Origin: Mesocentrotus franciscanus
Taxonomy: Eukaryota; Echinodermata; Echinoidea; Camarodonta; Strongylocentrotidae
Direction: 5' to 3'
Assembly (NCBI GenBank): GCA_037976565.1
Contig: CP137672.1
Span: 27,306,877-27,370,876, forward strand
DNA: 64,000 bases
The notes under the pieces are model-generated. The model saw only the letters and a program-made list of their open reading frames with translations. It was not told where the DNA came from and did no database searches. Both the position numbers and the translations under genes were made by a program. This document shows positions 12,901-24,900 of the stretch, piece by piece (positions within the stretch are counted from its first letter, which is position 1; each line of letters opens with the position of its first letter).

Positions 12901-15900
12901 TGAAGAGTTCGAAGTCGTCCAAAATTCACTTTCGCGTATATCCCTTATTTTGGCTTCAACGCTCATGAAAATTTCACAGCACATACAAAATGATATTTTT
13001 CTTCAGATAAATTTTCATCCATAACTGTAAGGTATTACAAACCAGAACGTCAATGACGTAGCGCTCATCCGCATCTCGCAATAACAAATATGTGTGTGAT
13101 TGGGTTTTTCACAGACGTGTATCAATCAGATATGATTATTTACGTCTGGGGACCGACCTTTAACGTCACCATCCGAAAGATGTACAAGATTGAATAGAAA
13201 CTAAAGGAAATGGAATGAAAAAATTTGTTGAAAAAGCAATTTTGTTATTTTTGGAATAAATTTGCATAAATTACCACAATTAATTAATGGAGAACAATTT
13301 TAAAATTCTGTGTAGAAGTTTAGTGTACCAAAGTAAGCTCTACCAGATAAAGCAAACCAAATCAAAATCGGTCAAGAAATGAGGAGAAGAAGCAATTTTT
13401 GTTATTTTTGGAATAAATTTGCATAAATTACCATAATTAATTAATGGAGACCAATTTTAAAATTCTGTGTAGAAGGTTAGTGTACCAAAGTAAGCTCTAC
13501 CAGATAAAGTACACCAAATCAAAATCGGTCCAGAAATGAGGGAGAAGAAGCAATTTTGTTATTTTTGGAATAAATTTGCATAAATTACCATAATTAATTA
13601 ATGGAGACCAATTTTAAAATTCTGTGTAGAAGGTTAGTGTACCAAAGTAAGCTCTACCAGATAAAGCAAACCAAATCAAAATCGGTCGAGAAATGAAGGA
13701 GAAGAAGCATTTCTGTGATTTCGAATAAATTTGCATAAATTAGCACAGATAATTAATGGAGAACAATTTTAAAATTCTGTGTAGAAGTTTAGTGTACCAA
13801 AGTTAGCTCTACCAGATAAAGCAAACCAAATCAAAATCGGTCAAGAAATGAGGGAGAAGAAGCAATTTTGTTATTTTTGGAATAAATTTGCATAAATTCT
13901 ATAATTAATTGATGAAGAACAATTTTAAAATTCTGTGTATAAGTTTCGTATACCAAAGTTAGCTCTACCAGATAAAGCAAACCAAATCAAAATCGGTCAA
14001 GAAATGAGGGAGAAGAAGCAATTTTTGTTATTTTTTGAATAAATTTGCATAGATTACCATAATTAATTAATGGAGAACAATTTTAATATTCTGTGTAGAA
14101 TTTTAGTGTACCAAAGTAAGCTCTACCAGATAAAGCAAACCAAATCAAAATCGGTTGAGAAATGAAGGAGAAGAAGCATTTTTTGTGATTTTGAATAAAT
14201 TTGCATAAATTAGCATAGATAATTAATGGAGAACAATTTTAAAATTCTTCGGGCCGGATGAGCTAAAAATATACCGGTAGGCATTTTCAGTTTCAGAGGT
14301 CGGTGAAACTGGGCTCGCTTGCGTACGAAAAAATAAGACGCGTACCGCCTGGCGGCAAAACTTTTTTCAACCAATCATATTTTTACAGAGTAAGCATAAA
14401 ATGTGACGTCATGACCACAGATATTTCTTCTTCTTTTTGCCGAGGTTTGCCACTGTATATCCAGGGAGATCCCTGGTATATCTGAACCCTGAGGGAGATG
14501 ATATCATCTCCCTGATCTGAACGAGCCTTAACATCCTGCTCCGATGCTGATTTATACATGGATGTATTTCTGTAAACATAATCCGTTTCCCATCGATTGT
14601 GATTTGTTTTTTCTCACAACGGGACTAAAAGTAGGCGATCGCGATGCCTTAATATTTGTGTGTTGTATTTATTACCGAGAGGTTTTGAACATAGTACTTA
14701 CGCTTTACTTTCTATTTTCATACATTTTCCCGTTTTTTCGATTTCAAACCTCCAGCGGCCACGATCGAGAGTCGGAGCTCGGCGGTCTATACAGTTGTGT
14801 CTAACAACCGTACGTGACCCCAGACAGAAATCAATTTCCAATAATAACTTACTTTCGATAGAAGCAGAAAAATCAGAAGAAAAAAACAATCAAAAAAAAG
14901 TATGAGGAAAATCGGATAACTAATAAGAAAGTTATAAATTTTTAATGACATAAAAAGCTTTGAAAATCACAAGACAAATTGGCAACTCACTCATGAGTCT
15001 GTGACGTCATTGCCTCACTATCCACTAATTGTTTTCTTTATATTGATAATATAAATTTACAACTTTCCCCCTAAAAATCTTATTTCCTCTCACCAGCATC
15101 CAAGTTCAAATACCGATAGTAGGCCTAATATGTTTTCGTGTGGATACACTAATATAGAGTAATTTTTTTATTCTGTTAAATCATGAAAAATGTGAATTTT
15201 GAAAACTGTTTATAAAAAAAATCAATGATTATGAATACATCTATACAATATTTAGAAAATAGTATAAATTCTTCAAAGTTCATAAAAGATTTTGTGAAAT
15301 GTCATCATTGCACGCAATATAATACAAATCATATAACCTGGGCACAGGCATGGAGAAATCAAGTTCTTGGGGATAAAAAGGGAAATTAAAGGGATGAAAA
15401 TATATAAAGCAATTTATTGATAAATAGTGAGGCAATGATGTCACAAACTGATAACCAAATTGGCAATTTGTGTAGTGATTTTCATGGTTCCATAATTGTT
15501 CATATACTTTTAAAAAAATCATAACTTCCTTATTTTAATTAGTTATCCGATTTTCCTCAATTATTTTTGCTCTGTTTCTCCTGTTTTTCTTCATCTTTTA
15601 AAAGCAAATTATTAGTGGAGTGGACTTGGCCTTTAAAGGCATTGTTTAATTATGCCAAATCTGAGATGCACGGCCCTATGTGATTATCAGCGTCTTTGAT
15701 AAGCATGGTGTAATATTGAAGCCTTAAAATTGCGCTTCAACTGAATAATCATAAAGTGCCTCAAAAAAGTAAAAATCTTATAAGTGGCCGGTTTTTACCA
15801 TACTCATTTCCCCCAATGGACTGTAGTGTTATAAAAACCGTTGGGAAAACGGTTTTTGAAATTTCGAATTCCAATCATAAATATCTTGATTATCAGACAG

Positions 15901-18900
15901 CGATCGGCTTGTAAACGTCATGGGATTTCCTGACTGCCCTAAAGGTTTATAATTATGATTGCAGCATGAGCTAAATCCAGGATTTTGTTTAGAATCTGAG
16001 ACAAAGATACCCAATCCCTTTAAAGGCGAAGTCCACCCTACTAGGAGAAACATGTGAAGAACAGATCAGTGAAGGTTTGAGAAAAATTGGACAATAAATA
16101 AAAAAGTTATGGATTTTTGGCAACGCGGTCTCTAATTATGATGTCAGCCCCTCACATTAATTTATGTTGGATTTTTTGTTGAATGCAAAAAATGTCATTA
16201 AATTCCATTTTGATCAAAAGATATTTTTTCTTCGTGCCTATCTCGATCATAATATCACGGATAACACGTTTCTTCTTAGTTTCTTCTGACTTATAAGATA
16301 GGTATACTATTCAATTAACATTCAGAGAAATGGAGATTTCGGGTCATTCTGTCATTCAGATCAGTGGTGAATTATTGTGAGGGATGACATCACAATTTCT
16401 GACCGCATTGCCAATTTGTCTCAAAGATTCCATGATTTTCATAATTTTGAAAGAGTCGTAACTTTCTTGTTTTTGTTGTCCGATTTTTATCAAACTTTCA
16501 CCGATTTTTTCTCTAATTTTTCTGCTTCTATTAAAACCAATTCAATATTAGGATGGACTTCCCCTTTAAGGCAAGCATCCACCCCCCCTCCCCTAACCCA
16601 TTCAGACACTGGAGACTTGGGGAGGACCGGCGGGATTCCGGCAGGGGTCATTATTACCAGCCCTCTGACTAGAGCCAACAGGGTCGACAAGATTCCCGAT
16701 ATTAATAATTTAATTATGTTCCTGGCCAAAATCAATATCGGGGACAACCCCCTCGATCCCCTCCCCTCAGACAATGTACTCCCTGCTTTAACTTTTCATA
16801 GTAAACTACAAAATGAAAGAAATCAAGAAAGAAATCAAGAAAAGAAAAGAAAAGCCAGGAAAAAAATAAGTTGATTGACTCTTTTTATTTATAATTATAG
16901 TTAAATCCATCCATATCGATATCCATGAGGCCCGTGGGCACATTTATTTACCGTGATATAGCTAGGCTACTAATCAAAACTTTCATTCATCGTACAAAAC
17001 GTTTCTCTTTATCGCCTCTATGACGATATATAGTGCAAGCCAGCGATGCAAAGGCAGAAAACGTAAGCTCCAAGCAACAAAATACCAACAAAGACGAACG
17101 TGGAGTAAGCACTTTTTTTTTTTTGCTCTACGGGGGACGCTATTTTTTCAACCTCCATCCCCCTTGAGCGCTAGGGGAGGGGGCTCATCTTCTTTTTTTT
17201 ATACAAAAAAGGATGTTTTAACCCGTTTTTTTCCTAGGGGCGAAGGCCACCCCTGGATCCGCCACTGACCAATGCAATCTTTGAACCAAGTTGAAGCCAC
17301 AAAGGTCATAGAAGGCCAAATGCTGCTCCCCTTCCCGAACTTATGACCCGAAACATCGAGGTCAGTATACCCCGGCGGCGCCGCGCTGTGCATAATAAAC
17401 ATAGGACTCGCTCGGAGTCGACACACAACAATGCCAGCGCTAGCTATATTTGTGTGTGTTTTGTACATAGGTTTGTATAGAATTCGTGTGAGATGAGTAC
17501 GTACGAGTGATCGTGCATGCAGTGACTGACTGTGTTAATTTTGTATGTACCTTGGTCAGCGGAAACTGTGGATTTACATGTCACAAATTACAGTTTGTTA
17601 CCCCTCGCATATCCTTCAGGTAAGAAAAATATAGATATATTATGAGTGTATCTGAATATCTGCTGGAATCAGTCCCTATAGGTCATCAAAAATACAGAGA
17701 AGGAAAGAGAAAGGGCGATTTCTATAGAGATTAACCCTCACGATTCGGTACATGAAAAGATGCACGATTAGCATGGTGTAGTCCCATGTATGAGATTAAG
17801 AAGAGGGCTAGGGACCTTCCACGCCCACGTACATACTACATCATGTACATAATCTCACTTGTAAGAATTAAGTTTTAAGTTACGTTGCCTTTGCGCTGCG
17901 TAATCAAGGTCCTACTTCTACCACTTAAAGTAAACTTTCTTGTATAGGCCTAGATCTATTTAGTCCAGGTTTGTTTTCTTTGGTAGAGCTCCAGAACGGC
18001 CACGGCACCAATGTGCTGCCTCCCAATTCCCAACCGGCTACCCATGAATTGCTGCCAGCCCGATCCCCAGGGGCCCGTTTCGAAACCGTCATAAGTCTAA
18101 CTTCTTGACTAAATCAGCTTTAGTGAGCTACTTGTCCGCTACGTTTTTCACGAATCCCTCTCTGCCAAGATCAAGGACAACATCCTGACTAAGTAGTTAT
18201 GACGCCTCCGACACGGTCATATCTCTAGCATAAATTTTTAGTCGATGGGCAGCGCCATCACATGTTATTTATTGGGTAGACTATGGCTGGCAAAAAGGAT
18301 GAGAAATCATGCAGCTATGATCTTTCTACACATTCACTTAAACAGGAGTTATCATTTTTTATATATGAAAGTCTTGTGAAAATATGCCATGTTTATATCT
18401 AAGGCTTTTATACGCGTTTATTTCCACATTGTAAAATCCTCGAAGGGATTGGTAATCTGCCACGGCAGGCAAGCCATAGTCAGAAGTGTATTCTCTAGTT
18501 TTCAGACCCATATTAATTTCGAGATAAATTCTATCTTTAATTGTGTAAACTGAATAGTTTAAAACATGTGTTTTAACGTTTGGAATGTTGAAGTTTTGTC
18601 ATTTCAATATTGTGCTGACGCCTAAAACATTGGACAAAACTTTCATAACATCGTATTTTTATAAACTATCAAATGGAAATATCCCCGGGGGTACCCATTT
18701 AAAAAACAAAGCTGATGCACCGGTTATGAAATGAAATACAATTATAATTTACAAGTAATTCTATGGTATAATCTACTCAAATTTTGAAGTACAGTCAAAC
18801 CTGTCTATAGCGACCGCCCAAGGGAAACACAAAAAGTGGTCTTTGTAGACAGGTGTTTGACTGTATATTGCATCTCTAATTCCCTGGTGCCATTTTCAAT

Positions 18901-21900
18901 CTTTTTTAGTCCTAATTTAGTTAAATAATTTTAGGTTTTCCTAAAAATTACTTTTTTTAAAATCCGGTGGAATTGCGACTAAGGCTATGTCTTGGCTCCT
19001 CTTCTCGCCGATAGTATCAATTTCACGAGATGTCTAGCTAGTAAGCTCTTCATGAAACGGTTTAGGAAGATCAGAGACATCTCCGTAGTTGGCAAAATAA
19101 AGTTATGTCTTGTTGTTGGTTTCGAGAAACGGGCCCCTGCTGCCTTTTTTGCTGGGGATATGCCTAAATTGCTAAAATTTAAAAACAGTTGCTTTCATTC
19201 AATTACAATGACCATCAAATTTGCCCAAAACGCAAAATATATGTAGAATGCATTGATTCTGGCTTATTGTGGTTGCAGAGTGAAATATGAGCTTCTGTTC
19301 GTAAAGCCTATAAGAGTTTAATCAAATTTTTTAAAATAACACAAAAAAAGTCAATTTTTTTTTTCTTGTTTTCAAACTATTTTGTGTTTTTTTGGTTAAA
19401 AATTTGATTCATTACAAAAGTTATTTGAGTAGGCCTACTTGATAAAAATAATGGGGATGGGGGGCCCGGGGGGCATATTCCACAACTACCGTATTTGCCG
19501 GCGTTAAGGCCGCAGCACCGTATAGGCCGCACCCCCGATTTTGACATTTCGTAGACAAAAAAAAAAATTAAAAAAAAAAAAAAAAAATTGATTTGCTTTT
19601 TTGCCAACACCGTAGGCAACAAGCCAGATGCTGTCTTACTTCAGCTTTTTCTCCGGCCACAGTCGATCGTGTATTGCGCGGGCTGCGAGAATTGAGGTTG
19701 CTTTAAGTTTTTAGCGATGGCACGAACTTAGATCTAGATCTACCGGTAGTTATGAAGTTTATTCACGAGATTGTCAAAACTTTATGTCAACAATATAAAA
19801 TGTAGGATATAAGGTAAGATGTGTGGAGTTATTCTAGAAATGTCCTGTACCATTGTACATTGTAGTCCCATATGTACGAATACGTGGTGGTTTGATTTCC
19901 GACTTTTGACTTTTTTTGTGGCGCATTGGCCGCACCCAGACTTTTTGACATTTTCTAGTCAGAAAATACTGCGGCCTTTACGCCGGCAAATACGGTAACA
20001 GTTACCCTATTGTCTTTGAGTTTAATATCCAGAAAAATAAGTGCAAACACATTGTTTAATTGTTAGAAAAACTATATTTTGTTTTCTCTCTTCACACAGG
20101 ATGGCGAACATTCAGCAGATGGCTGGTGTGTATGATACAAGCAGGGGTGGCCAAGGAGGCATGAGTGGTGGTATGCCCAACGTACCTCCCAACATGCCAC
20201 ACAACATGGGTCCGGACATGGGCGGCAACATGGGTGGAACTCCTAGCTCTATGATGCATGCTCCTGTTCCTTTTGACTGTTCAGACATAGACTCAGATGA
20301 TATCAGTGTGGACGAACAGTCTGAAGGTGGTGGCTCGGATATCGAGAAGACATACACAAACTTGGACGGGAGCAGGAGGGAGATGTTCAATTCCACGATG
20401 ATCCAGCAAGCGTTTGCACAGAGCATTGGACTAGGATTGGTTCAGCAGGCTGCCCAACAAGCTGCAAGGCAGGCTGCTGACATGGGTTCACAAGGTGCTT
20501 CTCACATGCCCTTTCATGGTCTTCAGATGCCTCCACGTGCCCCACCTCCGCACATTGCATCCACAGCAGGGGCAGCAGCAGCATCTGCTGCAGCTTCATC
20601 AACACCCAAGGGCAGGAGTGAGCAAGCCAATCAGCCATCAGGATGGACTCATCAAGTGAGAGCTACACCAGCTCCACCATTCAATGCTGTCCAACCAGGA
20701 CCTGGTGTGTTGTTTCCACCTGGTACACCTGAGCTGAATTACTTTAACTCACTCTTCCCGGAGTCGCTCATTGAGCGATTGATGATAGAGACTAACCGAT
20801 TTGCTGAACAAAGCCATGCTGATAAAGCCAATGCTCATTGGCAACCACTTGATCTGACTGAAATGAAAGCTTATCTCGGTATTCGCATCTATATGAGTAT
20901 TCTAAGCCTCCCTCATCAAGATATGTACTGGTCAACGGATTGGCTTTTTGGTAACCTGGCTTGTTCACAGATCATGCCTAAGAATCGCTTTCAGAACATA
21001 GCAAGGAACTTTAGTGCGAATGACATGACCACTAACCCACCTGTGACTGCACGGATCACGATAAGCTTCATGCTATTCGGTCTGTTCTGGACACGGTATT
21101 ACACACCATTAAGGATACATACCATCCACACCAGAATCTGTGCATTGATGAAACGATCATCACTTACAAGGGCAAGTTAGGTTGGAGGCAGAGATCAGCT
21201 GATGGTTCGACGGTAGGAATCAAAGTGTGGATGAGAGCAGATTCAACCAATGGCTATGTGAATGACTTTCAGTTTTACACTGGTAAATCACAGACAGGTA
21301 AAGTGGAGGGTGGTTTACCAACAAGAGTGGTGCTAGATCTCACCAAGGATCTCCATAATACTAATGCCATCATCAATATGAAAGGGTTCTTCTGTAGTCC
21401 TTATCTTCTGGAGAGGCTCTTTGACTTGGGGATCAGGGGTCGAGGAACTGTCAAAGCTGACCGTAAGGACTTTCCAGAGGCTCAGCTTGGGTCCAAGTCC
21501 TTTACTCAGCATGGTCAATCCGCAGTTGTTCAGAAAGGCAATACTTGCGCATACGCTTGGAAGGACAAGCGTGTTGTTCATGTGCTGTCAACGGCAGATG
21601 ATGCCACAGTGACTGACAATGTGACTAGGAAGCAGCGAGATGGCTGGGTGAAGCCGGTCCCTTGTCCCCAAGCAATGTCTTACTGTAACAAATACCTACA
21701 TGGTGTCTCGCATGCCAACCAGCTCCGTCTTGAGTATCCTTCCTCTCGAACCTCCAACAAATGGTGGCACTATCTGTTCTGGTTCATCTTTGACACATGT
21801 ATGGCCAATGCATACATCATCATGAAAGAGACCTACATGAACGCAAACCACGGCTCCCTGGCTGGAACACGAAAGATGTGCACCTTGGAGTTCAAGAAGA

Positions 21901-24900
21901 ATCTTGCCAAGCAGCTGGTAGCACCGCAGATGATGACCGGCAAGAAGAGGAAGAGTCCTGATCGCAGCAACAACTCCCCTCTCAAGGTGAAATTTAAGAA
22001 GGTTAAGTCCAAGTCACCGAAGAGTGACAAGAAAGGTGATAAGAAGAGCGATAAGAAGGATTCCAAGTCCAAGCAATCAAGGCGCAAGCGTACACCCAAG
22101 AAAGCCAAGCTTGCCGATACCTCTGCAGCGATGTTCTATCCCATGCAGGACGGTAGCTTAGGAGCACCTATTCATGAACATGAAGCAATATCAGGTATAG
22201 ATGCACTGCATGACGAAGTAGCTCAAGAAGGATTGTCTGGTACATCCACAGAATGAAATGCATCTTGGATTTTGTGTGTTTTCCATTTTCCTGAATGGAT
22301 ATTAACCTTTCAATTGAACATCTTCAAGAAAAGTTTCAAATCTTGTAGGCTGATGACAAAGTAAATGTACATGAATCACACTTTTTAATTTTTAATACTG
22401 CTTTGTAGACTTTAATATATTGGCAAAAGTTGGTAGTCCTTGTATGTCTGTATTGACACATATTCATGAACTCGTACTTCAATACATGTATTTGATTTAT
22501 GTACAGGTACATGTACATTGATAAAGTGTAAACACTTGAGAACTAGAAAAACTGGGGTCTAGAAATCTACATATAACTTTATTCTGGATGCCACAAATTA
22601 CACTCAAATAATCCTGACATGAAAGAAGGTTTACTGTGTACAACACTTGCCTGATTTTAAGTTTTTCGAAATGTGACATTTTTACAAAACATTGCTAAGA
22701 ATCATGCCTTGAATATGTTGCAATGTACTATGTGTCAATTCAAAAGCACATTTGTACCACAGTTTATAATTATGAGCACCTTGAAACTGAAGTAGTGATC
22801 ATGTAAGTAAAACCAAAAACCAATTGTTTTATGCTAAAATAGAGGGAAATAAATGCAATTTTTAATAATGAATATTGGACAATTAAACCTGCTTTTATCA
22901 AAGAAGAACGTCACATTTATGCTACTGTCTTTATAGACAATTTCTTTCCAAGTGGACAAGTCATAACAGTATTGCTGACTCGGACTTTGAAAGAATAACT
23001 GTGGAAGTTAGTTGGCTATATGTAGTCCTATCATTTCTCACTTTCTATCTTCAAGTAGTTCATGGAATGATTTGGTACATGTACCACGTGATATGACCTT
23101 ATATTCTCTACAAAGTATTATTTAACGAAAACACTAAAATTGCCCTTTTCTCATTTCTGTAAGGGATTTTTTTTTGGGGGATGAGAGGACATACATATGT
23201 CTAATGTTGAAAAAAGAACATGTGTGTCTTATATTGGGAACATAACATGGATGTTCGTTCCATCAAAGAAATGAAGAAAAGGTACATGTATGTCTAAGGT
23301 ATTTTTAGTACACACTGAATGAAGGGGTCATCCATGTGTGAGTGTGACATTGATAATCTCCACATCATAATGATCTCAAACACCCGAAGTTCATAATTTT
23401 CCATATTTTTCTGATTTTATCTTCAGCATTCACAAACTTGTTTCCTCTGATTATTCTGCTGTTAAATGAACCAAACTGTAATACAAAGTCCTTTGAGTTC
23501 ACGCTCTGGTCCAAGACACAAATGTAGACAGTCCCTTATTATCTGTTATTATCATTTTTAACTGTTATCTGCAAAGTTTACTAATTGGTGCTAACACTGC
23601 AGCTCTTCATTGTGGACAATTACAAAAAAGTACAAAATATTGCTAAGTTGTGTTGGTGCTAACTATATGAAAATGTGAAATAATGGAGATACATGTACTG
23701 TTATTCTATACCGGCACTCTGAATCAGGGTTGGCAACTAGTCTCTATTTTTGGGAGTGAGAGAAAAGTGTCCTCAAAAGGTGGTGTTTTAAACATTTTAA
23801 TATGTTTATTTGAACTGTAAGGAATGAATTGCTATTATAATTTTCTACATTAAAACAGACTTTTGAAAACAGAAGCCCTCCTCCTTTGAATTCCACTGTA
23901 CAGAAATTGATTTACTGGAATGTTTGTCTTTGGAAAACTGTCAAAGCAGCTTATTTATACATTGTAGGGTTCTAAGCCTAGGATTGGACTGATTTATGAT
24001 CTTCTGCTCTCTTTCTTTGACAATGTTGCTCATTCTTTGGACACCTTTCAGACAATGCAGTTCTTATCTCATAATTATGAATGTATAGAGTTGTTGAGTG
24101 CAACGTTGATGGTATTTTTTTGTAAGTACTGTAAGAAACTAAAAATGTGCATTAGTTGATAAAAAAACAAAGTTAAAAAAAAACCAAGTAGAAGCATAAT
24201 GGCATTTTCTGCAAAGATAAAAATCACATCTGATTTCCTGTTTACACTGTGATCACATATGTGTGAAAAATTAATTTGTCAAAACTTGGAATTAAAGCAG
24301 TGCTGATTGATGATTTTACATATATGTAGGCAACTTTTCCAGAATTAATATCATGGCTGATTGGAACGTTTCATTATTTTTCTTTCTTCCGTCCTCGTAG
24401 CCCGTACATAATCCGAGTGTAAGCTATGCTTAACTTGGGGTTTCTGGGAAATCGTGTCCCTCTAATCCCTTGTATATTTCAACAGCTAGAGTGACCTTTT
24501 GAACCTAAGGGGATTTTTAATGGCATGGAATTCATGTAACACAGGCAGTAACGCAATAGACAACCCCCTCCCCTGACACTTTTCATGTTCAGCATGTTTA
24601 AAGGTATGCATCTAGAGGCTCGATCTATACATGTGAGCTGGTAAAATGGGCATTTTAGTTTGAGAAAGAAACAGGCAGATATTGATTTTCAATGTCCGCA
24701 TATATATACTGCTCATTATAAAAAAATTGAGTTGTCACATGATAACTTTTGAAGCTGTAAGCCTTGCTAAAAACATTTGAGTACAAAAGTAAGCAAAGAT
24801 TACATTTGATTTCGATACACTGCACACAAATTTAATGACCCCCACTTAATATCTCCATCACTCGAGGAGATAGCGTAATAAATGTTCCTTTTGCGGGAAT

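Larger units (their letters stand above)
12365..14355. mobile_element. Composite repeat block with inverted ends, telomeric array and 157-bp satellite
   Basis: A block 'gtcttattttcgtacgcaag' with flanks at 12545-12585 recurs in inverted orientation at 14305-14345 ('ctcgcttgcgtacgaaaa..aataagacgc'). Between them lie CpG-rich short palindromic pieces containing 'gctagccggggc' and 'tttttttctgcggcacag' (12630-12840), an interstitial telomeric array (12704-12737), unique sequence, and a satellite array (13220-14250). The arrangement suggests one large non-autonomous element or a nested cluster; its outer limits are approximate. Confidence 0.55.

Noticed and set aside
16377..16874. 165-codon open frame on the plus strand
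   Set aside because: The first half is the inverted end of a MITE and the rest is low-complexity Pro/Lys-rich sequence; no homology recognised.
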